Positions 32,788 to 43,398 of a stretch of 64,000 bases of DNA are shown piece after piece. The stretch comes from Lutjanus erythropterus (lineage: Eukaryota > Chordata > Actinopteri > Lutjaniformes > Lutjanidae), in contig CM034597.1 of the NCBI GenBank assembly GCA_020091685.1, positions 4,035,827 through 4,099,826 of the forward strand. Reading direction: 5' to 3'. The notes beneath the pieces were generated by a model. That model did not search any database and had not been told where the DNA came from. It saw only the letters and a list, made by a program, of their open reading frames with translations. How positions within the stretch are numbered: position 1 is the first letter of the stretch; every line of letters starts with the position of its first letter. A program made the position numbers and the translations under genes.

Positions 32788-33582
32788 GGCTAGGACAGTA
32801 TGGATTTTTTCTTACTGCAGAAGCAAGACACTATATTACTGTGGCATGGTGGTTTACCAGAAACTTTGCTGTAATAATTATGTTTTATTGGACTTTATTG
32901 AAGCATACTCTCATTAGCGTAGCATAGCTCCTTTAAGGAATAGGGCATTATGTAAGTGTGTGCGGTGTGCCAGTGAGTGATAGGGAACAGCAGGAAAGTG
33001 AGGCTGCTGCTCATAGCAGAGCAAACTTAATTTTAACAGTAAGTAACAGTAAATAAGTCAGTGTGGCAGTAAATGTACAGCTCAGGTCACTGTGTGTCAG
33101 TTAATAAATGCTGCAGCTTCTCAGCACCAAGAAAACTTTCATCTGTTGTATTCCAACTGCTGGAATAGTGGTGGGGTTAGCCCCAAAGTAAGGTCAGCAG
33201 GAAAGGCTAACTTTAAACTAATGCTAATGCTACTGTTTTACCTATACAACTTCAGCTCTTGTGCAGTTGTATCTCTTTCAAAAGATTTGTAATCCAGCCT
33301 TGAAGTGCTGCATGTTATTGGAGACGTGGTCACCACCCAGGATAAATCCAACACCCAATGTCATCTGTGGTTATTTATCCATTTTTCCATGTTGAAAACA
33401 GCTGTTGTTGTTGGTAGCCAACCGTAGGTTGAGTGTGTCGACCAATTAGTGTAACAGTGCTGATCCATAGGAGTACTAGTGGATTGATGTGCTGATCTCA
33501 GCATGACCCTTCAAAAAAAAAATTGTGGTGATGACCCTGTGGCATCACAGGACTTCAGTATTGCAGTTATCGTTACAGGCTA
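32788..33582 (-). mobile_element. B-family element, near full length
   Basis: Decayed left end TAGGCTAGGACAGTATGG, interior TTTTATTGGACTTTATTG, GTCAGTTAATAAATGCTGCA and CAGCCTTGAAGTGCTG as at 5.9-6.7 kb, and right end GCAGTTATCGTTACAGGCTA. No clean target duplication could be read, and there is no coding frame. Together with the 5.9-kb copy it defines a family length near 795 bp. Confidence 0.7.
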
Positions 33583-35345
33583 TGTAGGCGAACTATGAAT
33601 AAGCAGGTAATAACAGGTAGTTTAATGATGTTGTGAAGCAGCATGGAATGTGGGAGTTGTTATCTTCACTTTTTAAACCACCACCATAGCCCATGGAAAT
33701 CTATCTGACATGACTCAGGTGGAAATGATCTTAATGGATGATGTAATATTAAAGTTTTATTCACGTTACCTTTCATCAGGTTTGCTGACTTCCTTCCTCA
33801 CTCTGACGTATCCACTGTATCCTGTGTTTTCCTGGAAGTTATAGCAACTAGCTAGCAATGCACCATTACCTTGAACAAATTATGGATTTCTGTGTTCAAA
33901 CATTGTTGGAAACATTTAGAATAATGTAAATACACAACTCAACAAAATATATGACATATTGCTATTTCTAGCATTTTTAGACATTTTAATGCAGAAATGT
34001 CACATATTATAGCCTTAAGTGTCTAGAATAGTGTGGTGCATTGCTTGTTTTTCATTGGAGACAATACCTTCAGGAAAAATGGGAAGAATTCATGGGAAAA
34101 ATGGACAACATAAGTGTCACAGTTAAGGAAGAATATGTTAAGTTGCCTTTTCTGTATTTTTTTTCTACTTAAGTTTACGTTTTGGCCACCAAATATGCAC
34201 TTGTCCACCACCACTGGCCACCAGATTTAGGTGTTTCCAGTTAGGCTTTACTGTGTCTCTTCTGTGTGTCCTCTCAGGAGGACACTGAAGGTGGTGGGCC
34301 ACATAATGATGTTGTCATGTGTGACCTGAAGTAATTACTGCCTCACAGTAACACGGAACCCCAGAGACGTCAGTCCTCATGGTGTCTGTCCTCCTGGGAC
34401 TAAAGCCACTGTGCTTGTTTTAATTCATTGGATTTTCACAGCTGGCAGCCTCGGGGAATACTTAGCAAGATAATATGATGAAGAAGAGAGGGAAGAGTTC
34501 ACTTGACTTCTGAGCAGACAGAAAGGCGAGCATGTGCTAGCATGCAACACATAGACAGATACAAGATGTCTCCAAGCTGCCGGTGTCAGCCTCCAGCCTG
34601 GCTGTGGCTCAGAGGACAGCTGCTGGCCTTGTGTCACACCAGTGACTGTTAGAGCTGACTGAGCAATTCATATTCATATTCTTCACATCAGAATACTGTC
34701 AGAGCAGCGTTGGGTTCCAAATTGCTCATCATGCTTTGTTTATTGACTCCAAACGGCTATGAACAGGAACAGTTTAATAACTTCGAATAAAATGCAGTGC
34801 ATCTAGCGAGCCAAACAAACAGGGGAAATGAATTTAGTATTAAGAGAAAGTCATTTAACAGAAAACACACAGGACTGTTGTTCCCCAGGCTGAAGGACCC
34901 TTCTCTGCAAAATGAAACGCTGAAAATAAATCACAGTGAGGTTGACATTTTCTGCCTCTCTGAAGTGTTTTTTATGGTCTCTTAGGGCGGGTTCACACCT
35001 TGAGGCCCGGTTCCCGAATCAAACTAATGCAAGGATGAGACACTGTTTTAATTTCCCAGCAGGCCTGGTTTGCGTTCACAAAGGCAAAACTCAGTCCAGA
35101 AATTGTTTTTTAAAGAACGTAGGGAAACGTTGTTCGGTTACTGGTCATACAGTCCAATTTCCGCCAGGATATCATTCATCATGAAGACTTCAGAGGACCT
35201 CACATATGAAGACAGCAGATTTTAGGCCTAAATAATTTAATAATGCAGGCATTTCTCACTGTCATGAGTCCAATTTTGTCCCTGTTAGTCAACAGTTTGG
35301 TAGCAAATGTGCTGCTAGTTCACCAGTTGACAAAACAGGAAGAGG
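33583..35345. other. No gene seen
   Basis: Long repeat-poor stretch. From about 34985 the sequence TTAGGGCGGGTTCACACC resembles the start of a further fish interspersed repeat, but no second copy is in the window to test this. Minus-strand frames at 34023 and 34425 have no known domain. Confidence 0.4.
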
Positions 35346-35349
35346 CAGG

Positions 35350-35625
35350 ACCTTTCTGTGTGGAGTTTGGATGTTCTCCTTGTGTCCATGTGGGTTCTCA
35401 CCGGGTTCTCTGGCTTCCTCCCACAGTCCAAAGACATAGGTTAATTGGTGACTTTAAATTGCCCGTAGGTGTGAGTGTTTGTTTGTCTCTAGTGTCAGCC
35501 CTGAGGTGAACTGACAACTTGTCCAGGGTGAACCCCGCCTCTTGCCCAGTGTCACCTGGGATAGGCTCCAGCCCCCGCAACTTGTCAAGGATAAGCGGTT
35601 TACGGACAATGGATGGATTGATGGG
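35350..35625 (+). mobile_element. L2-type LINE 3' end
   Basis: Carries the highly characteristic fish L2 3' sequence: CTGTGTGGAGTTTGGATGTT, GGCTTCCTCCCACAGTCCAA, TTAATTGGTGACTTTAAATT, GGGATAGGCTCCAGCCCC. It ends GATAAGCGGTTTACGG with an ATGGATGG-type tail. This is a 5'-truncated LINE insertion; the frames that overlap it are shadows. Confidence 0.85.
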
Positions 35626-37020
35626 TGGACTTTGTTTCCTGCAAGTAACAATAACACAGTGTTAAGAGTTTTTTCAAATTCTCTTCTGGAATCTCCTGCC
35701 GACACTTTGAGTTTATGATTGTAGTGTCTGTCTTCCAACTAAGTATTGATAAAATGCTTATTTTTTTGATTTGATGAACATGGGTGCTGATATGTAAAAA
35801 TGAACTAAATGGGACTACTTTGGACAACCAGGGCAGAACATCATGTGTTTTGAAACACTGATCTGATGAGTGTGTTTAGAGATTTGGAGGCAGCAGGTAG
35901 TGGAGCTTTATTTTAGGAGGATTAGAGAATCAGGTGGGGATGATGATGGTCAATCAAGCTGCTAATTCCACCCCCCAACAATCAGGCAGGTCATTGATAA
36001 GTCACTGCTGACTTACATAAGACATCAGCCATGATTGCTAATATTAAGATAAGTGGCTGGGTGTGCGTGTGTGCGTGTGGAAAGTGAAAGAGCAGGCCAT
36101 GCATTTAACATGAGGCAGCTTGAAACTGGACAGAGCATCCATGAATGTTTCATTAGATCCACAGAGTTTATTAGCCTCTGTGTGTGTGTGTGTGGGGGGG
36201 GGGGGGGCAGCGGGGTGTGGTGGTAAGTGCAGCCTCACCAATATGATGATAAGGTGCTGTGACGTTACGTCATACTGTCTGATCATGTTTTACATCCTAA
36301 CATGTGCCCTCCTCCACGTTTTGGCATTCTCTCTCTGTTCCCATGCCTCCCTGTCTCTGTGGCGCTGCAATCTGCAGCCTAATAGCAGATGTCTTCAGCC
36401 TGTGTGTGTGTGTGTGTGTGTGACTGTAACACAGATGCTGTGTCCTGTCACATTTCTCAGTAGAGACTCCAATCTGCAGCACTGCTAAAGAGACGTGTCC
36501 TCTGCTTTGACATTTCCAATTTCCAACTGCTATTATAGTGGACATCACCAGACACAATGTTGTTTTGTGAGAAAGGGTCCTTATTGACTCTAAAGGGATC
36601 ACAATGATGTGTGAGATTAGCTAGCACTAGTGCGAGCAGTCCTCTCTGCAGGCTCTGATTACATTACTGTGTGTGTTTAAAAAATTGCAGTTTTTATCAC
36701 ACAACAAAGTAGTGCACAGTAGACAGGATTTTGAGAGGGATTGGAAAGTTGTCACAGTGACAAATGTTTTATCTTTCATCACAACAATCGCCTGGTAAGC
36801 AGTAGAATTATTACTAGCCTCGCCGGCTGCATCACAGTGTGTCACAGCAGAAGTCGAGCCAGCTTGAAAGTTTTTGCTGTTAATGTCTGTCCAGTGTTTT
36901 GTTGTTACCGTTGTATGGAAATCTGCACAGCGTTGGAAGACACTGCTAAAACTACCAACCAGGAAGAGTCTCTTCTTCGTGGCTGTTCAGACTATTAGAT
37001 ATTGTTTCTTTTGCACCTTT
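35626..37020. other. No gene seen; (TG)n-G14 at 36179-36207 and (TG)n at 36401-36421
   Basis: A TG tract passes directly into a 14-base G run. A second TG tract follows. Frames crossing these (36120-36488 plus, 36297-36602 minus) are driven by the tracts and carry no domain. Confidence 0.45.
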
Positions 37021-37022
37021 GG

Positions 37023-37400
37023 TAGGGCTGCATAATTATTTGGAAATTGTATTGAAATCACAATATGGTTTTCTGCAATTTTCAAACCACAGGAGGTACA
37101 ATATTTGTTAAAGGCAAAATGTGTGTCAGTAAACTTTTAATTTAGTGAATGTCGTGAGACAGAGATGTCCTGTCCTACAAATCAGATTCTACAGATTTCC
37201 TGCAAAAAAACAATCCCACCGTGGTCATTTTAACACGTTTCAATCAAAATAAGAACAATGATGTAAAAATGATCATTACCTCTAATACTGCAAATTGTCC
37301 TAAAAGTCCTAACGTAAGCACATCCAATTTCTCAAATAGAATGAAGTAAATGAAAAGAAATGAAATGAATGAATGTTGCGTCACGTCACTATAATGTGTT
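37023..37400 (+). mobile_element. hAT-like element with TAGGGCTGCATAATTA end
   Basis: Left end TAGGGCTGCATAATTATTTG, then ATTGAAATCACAATATGG and CAATTTTCAAACCACAGGAG, matching a common fish hAT-type repeat whose ends read TAGGGCTGCAYRATTA. The right end was not located, so the boundary is approximate. Single copy in this window. Confidence 0.55.
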
Positions 37401-37765
37401 CAGCTCTGCAGATATGGCTGGTTACTTTAGAAAGTGAGTTCACGAGCAGGAGAATCGTGATGCCAGGACACATCTGATTATTATGGAAGTTAATAAGTAA
37501 TAATGCATGGTACTTACGAGATGTGGTAAATTTGTCAGGTCCAATGGATCAGACTAGGGAGGTTCTATAAAGTGAAAAATAGAAGGTGGAAATATTTTGT
37601 CACCGTACTAAAGCCATTGTTTTTATCTACACATTTCATAAATTCAACTGTGAACTGCAAATGAGAACAACAGCTGAAAATAAAAGCTTTGAACTAATAT
37701 TTGATTTGATTAAAAAAAAATCTCTGCTCTTAAACTGTAAATTAACACATTAGCTTTTATGTTGC
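37401..37765. other. No gene seen
   Basis: AT-rich sequence, possibly the decayed right part of the preceding hAT element. Confidence 0.35.
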
Positions 37766-37769
37766 ATTT

Positions 37770-38127
37770 AATTTAATGTTAAACAGGGCACTTTTATTTC
37801 TTTATTCCATTTTTGTCTTGTTACGTCGTTTTCATTTTGTTACACCTTTCACATTGTTTTCTTGTTACGTCTTTTATTCGTTTTTGTGTGATGTTATTTT
37901 CATCTTGTTGCGTGTTTTTGCATTTTTTTGTTTTGCATTCAAACTTAAGTATCGAGTCTGATTTTAAAATGTAAGGAATAGAAAGTATATATATATATAT
38001 ATAATATATATATATTTGTGTTCAAATGTAGGGAGTTGAAGTAAAAAGTAATAAGTAAAGTACAGACACCTGAAAAATCTACTAAAGTACACTAATGAAG
38101 TATTTGTATTTAGTTACTTCCCATCCC
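37770..38127 (+). mobile_element. I-family element, partial copy 2
   Basis: Starts within the minisatellite (TTTTTGTCTTGTTACGTCGT). It crosses a (TA)n tract at about 37988-38015 and ends with AAATGTAGGGAGTTGAAGTA, ACACCTGAAAAATCTACT and TAGTTACTTCCCATCCC, matching the right end of I copy 1. The left end is missing. Confidence 0.65.
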
Positions 38128-38812
38128 TTTTTTTCAGAAAGTATGGTTTTGAATTGTTAATGTTGTTAATGAGACTCATCACAGAACAAATCATAGAAGA
38201 TAAACTATTTTCACTCACTACTTGTTCTGAAGAGACAAACAGCGTGCTGTGCCTTTAGCTGCAGCCACACTACTTCCTCCAGCTGACCAGCTGGTTGAGT
38301 GAGGGAGCAGGTGGTCTAAAAGGAAGGGAATCACACCTTCAGAGCCCCGGGGTGCTGTGGAGGGAGTGCTGACAGGCTGCACTGCAAATGTGGGTGTGGC
38401 GCTGTACGTGCACACTCCTACACGTGCCCGTATGCTTGTCACACTTTCCGTGTGTACTCCAATGCACGTTTCAGCAGTGTTTGAAGTGGAGCTGCTGAGG
38501 ATGTGGCAGGATTTTTTTTTTCTTCATGTAATATTGAAAACGTCTCACTCAAACTGCTAATCATAGCCATGTTGGTGTCACTGTCAGCAGTGTGGCAGTA
38601 CTGCTGACATGCGAGTCAGTTACACCGTGCTCCAAGCAAATACTGTGGTGCTAACAGATTCCATTAATAGTTGATTAACACTGAGGCAGAGCCCACCCTT
38701 TCACTCCCTCTTATTTCAAGATGGAAACATTAATGAACATCTTAATTTACAGTTTCATTATCAATGAATCTTTTGGGTTTTTTTCTTTACTAATTAATGA
38801 ACTGATAAATTG
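38128..38812. other. No gene seen
   Basis: Unique sequence with a GC-richer stretch near 38230-38480 (GTGTGGCGCTGTACGTGCAC). Overlapping frames on the two strands lack known domains. Confidence 0.45.
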
Positions 38813-38813
38813 T

Positions 38814-39520
38814 TTTAGGGCTTCAAATAACAATTACTTTCATAGTCGATTCACCTGTCCATCACTTTCTCAATTAATTGATCGGTTGGTTGTCCATAAA
38901 ATGTCAGAAAATGCTGACAAATGTTGATCGGTTTTTAACAAAAAGCCAGAGATGACGTCCTCGAAAGTCTTGTTTTACACCCAATCCACAAGATATTCAG
39001 TTTACTGTCATAGAAGAATAAAAACACAGAAAACAATCACATTTAAGAATTTGAAATCAGAGAATTTTTGAGTTTTTTTTCCTAAAAAAAAAATTAGACT
39101 CAAACTAATTGAACCATTATCAAAATAGTTGACAACTAATTTAATATAGGACTGTGACTAATGATTGTTTTAATTATCTATTGGGAATTTTCTTGATTAA
39201 TTGATTATTTAATCCTGTCACAATCTTGTCAGTTGAAAAATAGGTTCAAACATATCTATCTTTATTGTAAAAAAATCTTTTCACTATCAATTAACGTGTT
39301 GATAATATTCTTGATAAACTAATTAGTTATTTTGTCCCTAAAATGTCAGAAAATGGTGAAAAAAGATGAGATGACGTCCACAACCCAGAAATATTCATTT
39401 TACTATCAGAGTGAAGAAACCAGAAAATGTTCAGATTTAAGAAGCTGAAATCAGACTCAAAACAATTAATCAATTATTCAAGTAGTTGGTGATTAATTTA
39501 ATGATTGATTAATAATAGAC
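38814..39520 (-). mobile_element. Two A-family units in tandem
   Basis: The first unit starts TTAGGGCTTCAAATAACAAT and runs to TAGTTGACAACTAATTTAAT. The second starts AGGACTGTGACTAATGATTG, has the long-form linker CACAATCTTGTCAGTTGAAA, then GAAAATGGTGAAAAAAGATG, and ends GGTGATTAATTTAATGATTG. Both are in the same orientation and abut within a few bases. GATGACGTCC occurs in both units. Confidence 0.75.
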
Positions 39521-40150
39521 ACAAAATAGTAAAAAAAAGACCATTACAACTTCCCAAATTCAAAGCAGGTAGTAGTTTAGTTTTAGTTTTTGTTTTTCTG
39601 ACAAACAAAACTCGAAGACCTTAAATTTAAAATATATTTACATTTCACATTTGAGAATATATTCACATTTGAGAACCTGGAACTTGTGATTTTTTTCCCC
39701 GAAAAAAAAAAAAGAAAAAAGAAAAATGGTTGTGTGTTTAATTTTCTTCCAGTTTGGTAAGAAATGAATCAACTAATTGTTGCAACTCTAATTGACTCAT
39801 TACCAAACATTTTATATAGAGATAAACCATATTTCTACAGAAACTTTCTGAAACTTGTAGAGATCATATCATATCATATGGTCATATGACCATGGTAAGA
39901 CAAAGATAATCTCCAGCATTGTGAAGTAAATACAGCTGTACTAAACAGCTGGAAGCACTGCAACTTCAGTGAACATGACAAAACTGACCAAGAGCTGATT
40001 GAGCCATTTGACTCCACTTTTTCCAGACTTTAAAGAAGACAACTTCTTTTCCTCCAACGTTGTGATGTATTCTATTAATTAGACTTAACACAAAGTGATC
40101 ATACAGTGTGATGATCATCGTCACCTCATGTGAATCAGATGTGGCAATAT
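39521..40150. other. No gene seen
   Basis: A-rich runs near 39530 and 39700 and ATATCATATC repeats near 39865-39890. No coding signal. Confidence 0.45.
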
Positions 40151-40153
40151 TGT

Positions 40154-40839
40154 CAGGGTTCTAACAGGGGCTGGAAATCCTTGAAAACACTTGAATTTTT
40201 CTGTGTTGTTTTCAAGGTTTGAAAAGTGCTTGCATTTTGGATAAAGTGCTTGAAACTCCTTGAAATTGCTGTTACATTACTTAAATAATAAATCGCTCTC
40301 TAATTGAATGGTTCCCTTTCTTGATAAAAGCATAAAATAAATCAGAAAGAGCATAACTGCCTTCGCCTTTGCACAAAAATAAGGCAACAGACACAGGCAG
40401 CATGTCGAGGGGTTGCTGTTTCAAAGAGTGCTGGCTTGAAAACAAGCAAACACCTATGAAAACAAATGTGAAATTGAAGTTATTTGTCTACTCATTGTTG
40501 AAGTGATTTTTTTTATATTGGTTCAGCCAGGTTGTAGAGGACACCAAGTGTCCTTACAAACAGGTGAAACATTTTGAACATGAAACTTTGTGGTGTTTTC
40601 CTTTAATTTGTCTCCACCCTGTAGAATTCTGTCATGAAACAAACTCTTAGTTGTTTATAGAACAGTAACACTGGATTTAATGCAATGAAAAAGTAAAATA
40701 GGGCCTCACCATTTTGAGCACATGCATAAAGTGTATGTCATATACCACAGCTGTACGGTGCTGGAAAAGCTTGAAAATGCACTTAGGAAATGCTTGAAAA
40801 GTGCTTGAATTTGACTTTGGAAAAGATGTAGTAACCCTG
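40154..40839 (+). mobile_element. D-family element, uninterrupted copy 3
   Basis: Ends CAGGGTTCTAACAGGGGCTG and AAGATGTAGTAACCCTG. Flanks TATTGT (40148-40153) and TGTTGT (40840-40845) match at five of six. The interior shows AAGTGCTTGCATTTTGGATA, CAAACAGGTGAAACATTTTG and GCTTGAAAAGTGCTTGAATT. At 686 bp it shows the family without the A insertion found in copies 1 and 2. No open frame. Confidence 0.8.
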
Positions 40840-40845
40840 TGTTGT

Positions 40846-41000
40846 TCATTTAATATTATGACACTTTTTTACATTACATTATTTACTTTATACAAGTGCT
40901 ATAATAAATGGTATGATATGGCACAACCCTAGCTTATACTAATGGAAATGAGTAGACAGGTTATAATTTCTTCTCTTTGTGTATATGTGAAGTCTAAAGC
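40846..41000. mobile_element. Possible hAT right end, decayed
   Basis: TGGTATGATATGGCACAACC followed by CTA near 40931 resembles the complement of TAGGGKTGTGCCATATC, an end type common in fish hAT elements. Only this end is visible. Confidence 0.35.
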
Positions 41001-41465
41001 TGGCTCAGGATGTCAGCTGGGATTGAAGGAGGAATTCAAGGAATTCACCGAGGAGATTCTTGTGTTTGTGGCGTGGTGACAACAAGGAATTTCTGGTGTG
41101 CGGTGTCAGGACAGAGCAGATGGAGGGGGAGGGATCTCATTGAAAACTTTCTAGTGGCTAAAACAGATCCTACATAAATGTCCTCCATTTCCCACTGTGG
41201 ACCGTGTCCTTTTAAACCCGAGTCCTGTCCTCTCCTCTGTTCCCACTGTGGTGTAACCCTCCAGCATCAGCTCCGCTGGCCCTCACAGGGACACCGATTA
41301 AGCCAATTGAGAGCAGATAAAGCGAAACAAAGGACTGAGTGAAAGGAGAGGCCTGAGTCCTACTGGTGTTCAGCCAAGAGGGAATAAAAACCCCCGAGGA
41401 GGGTGGAAGAGGTCTGGACCCCTTCCTCTTTAAAGCTCCATCTGCTGAATTCCATCAAAAAGCTT
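41001..41465. promoter_or_regulatory. GC-richer unique block, candidate conserved non-coding element
   Basis: No repeat match. Contains ACCGATTAAGCCAATTGAGA and AGATAAAGCGAAACAAAGG (41291-41332). Together these hold homeodomain-like (GATTAA), CAATTG, GATA-like (AGATAA) and SOX-like (AACAAAG) words in under 45 bp. Short frames lack protein character. The enhancer reading is an inference. Confidence 0.3.
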
Positions 41466-41526
41466 CTCCTTGTTAATTTGGTCTCTTTTAACATGCCTAC
41501 TTCACAGAATTAACATGTAGGAGGTT

Positions 41527-41870
41527 TAGAGCAGCAACAACTAATCGATTATTAAATTAATTACCAACTATTTTGAAAATCAGTTAATTGGTTTGAGAAT
41601 AAAAAGCATACATACGTCTGTGTGCTCCACATGTTTGGACCTATTTTTCAAGTCTGTCCTGTTACCATTATTTTCATTATCGATTAATCTGTCACTCATT
41701 TTCTTATTTAATTAATTAGTTGTCAGACGGTGGTGAAAAGTGTCTCCCATAGCCCAAGCTGATGTCCTCGGGAACAAGAAGGAAACCAGAAAATATTCCC
41801 ATTTAAGAAGCTTGAATCAGAGAATCTTGACTTGTTTTCCTTACAAACTTACTCAGACACTGTGAAGTTT
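41527..41870. mobile_element. Chimeric, head-inverted family A element
   Basis: Begins in plus orientation (TAGAGCAGCAACAACTAATC, TTACCAACTATTTTGAAAAT) and crosses the linker CTCCACATGTTTGGACCTAT. It then continues in the opposite orientation (TTCATTATCGATTAATCTG, ATTCCCATTTAAGAAGC). The two halves are therefore inverted relative to each other. Confidence 0.7.
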
Positions 41871-41979
41871 GTCCTTTGTGAAGCAACATGCAGTCTTATT
41901 ACCCACTGCTGGTCAGATGTCTCCATTGCATCAGTGTTCAAAGGCTGAAAGCAGCATTTTTGTCTCTCAGTGCCTGATG

Positions 41980-42623
41980 TTTAAGTATGGAAGCACATTT
42001 CAGCCAATGACAGAAAAAAAATCTCCATGGTAATTCATAATTATGAGACAAAAAGTCGAATTTTTGAGCTAAGAAGTCATAATTATGAAATAAAGACATA
42101 ATTGAGATAAAAACTCAATTATTAGATAGAAAGTTGAAATTGAGCTAAAAAGTCATAATTATGAGATAAAAAGTTGAAATTATGAGATGAAAAGTCGAAG
42201 CTATGACCAAAAAAAAGCCATAATGATTGGATAGAAACACCAAAATTATGGGATAAAAAGTCAAAATTATGAGATTAAAAAGTCACAATTATGAGATAAA
42301 GTTGAAATTTAGAGCATAGAAGTCATAATAATGGGATAAAAAGTTATGAGATAAGAAGTCATAATTATAAGATAAAGTGTAGAAATTATGAGATTAAGAA
42401 GTCACAATTATGATATGAAGCCGAAATTAAGAGAAGAAAGTCACAATTACGAGAAAAAAGTTAAAATTATGAGATAAAAAGTCAAAATGATGAGAAAAAG
42501 TCATAATCACATCATAACTTTGACATTTTATCCCGTACTTGTGACTTTTTTTTAATCTCATAATTCTGATTTACCATGGGTATATTTTTTCTTTCACTGG
42601 TAGAAATGTGCCTCCATGTTTAA
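41980..42623. mobile_element. H-family element with expanded AT-rich minisatellite, copy 3
   Basis: Ends GTATGGAAGCACATTTC (left) and GAAATGTGCCTCCATGT (right) are inverted repeats with a few mismatches. TTAA borders both, at about 41981 and 42620. Inside each end lies CCATGGTAATTCATAATTAT or its complement. Between about 42040 and 42500 the body is an array of units like AAAAGTCATAATTATGAGAT. A TTAA target site would fit the piggyBac or Kolobok superfamilies. No coding capacity. Confidence 0.7.
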
Positions 42624-42769
42624 GGGACATGTTAGGCTGTTATCAAAGATTCCTCAGGAGCAGATCTGGCAGAAAATAAATCCACACACATCCACACACA
42701 CTCTCACATCTAAACAAATGCAAATCGCACACATGGCTGCAGATGCCTGCGGCCAGTGAATGAACGCCC
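42624..42769. other. No gene seen
   Basis: CACACA-containing spacer with nothing recognised. Confidence 0.4.
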
Positions 42770-43025
42770 TTCCTCTCCATTGTCTTTCATTTCACTCCTG
42801 CCTCTCTGTCCATTATCCTGCCGGCTGCCTCATTCATCTGCAAACACCAGTTGCCTCCCTCGGTCCCCACCCCCTCCACCACCCCACGCCCTCCCTTCAC
42901 CTCGTGTCTCCACCACCATCTCTCTGCTCAATCATCTCACCCTCAGTCCTTCTCCTCCGTCCTCTTCATCACTCACAGCCCTCCCTCCTCATCCCTGTTG
43001 CCTCCTTCCCCACCTGATTCACTGC
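42770..43025 (+). repeat. Strongly pyrimidine-biased tract
   Basis: About 250 bases of the plus strand are mostly C and T (for example CCCTCCACCACCCCACGCCC near 42872 and CTTCTCCTCCGTCCTCTTC near 42949). All three plus-strand frames stay open here (42756-43169, 42760-43017, 42851-43036) because stop codons need purines. The Pro/Ser/Leu-rich translations have no domain, so I do not call a gene. Confidence 0.65.
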
Positions 43026-43398
43026 AGCTCTATTAAGCATACTGATAGTGAGTTTGAGGTGTGTGTGTGTGTGCACGCATGTGTGTATGTGCACTGCAGC
43101 AAAATCTCATCTACTTCCTGTCTCCATATGGTGGTTTATGCCAGTAAGATGCTCCGACTGTCTGACTGAGCCCGGGAGGCTGGTTTCTCGTCTCGCCTTG
43201 ATCACCGAGCAGCACCCAACATCTGCGTGTATCTGTTGAGACCCGGGGGCAGCGCACACGTACATTACACTCACACAGAGGGGAGGCAGAAAAATATCAA
43301 GGTGGCAGGATGAATGCACAGACAGCAGACACACTGGTGCTAATTTACAACTATTTTTAGATATTATTTCTGAGATCAGAAGTCTTATTTACTGCCTG
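43026..43398. other. No gene seen
   Basis: Short TG tract near 43059, otherwise unique. The minus-strand frame 43107-43334 lacks a recognisable domain. Confidence 0.45.

Noticed and set aside
39865-39895. Palindrome around TGGTCATATGACCA and CATAT repeats
   Set aside because: Only 14 bases of perfect symmetry in AT-rich DNA; common by chance.
42030-42530. CRISPR-like regular array
   Set aside because: The units are short, degenerate and contiguous with no unique spacers, in a vertebrate-type sequence; this is a minisatellite.
42756-43169. 137-codon Pro/Ser-rich frame
   Set aside because: Produced by a pyrimidine-biased tract that keeps all three frames open.
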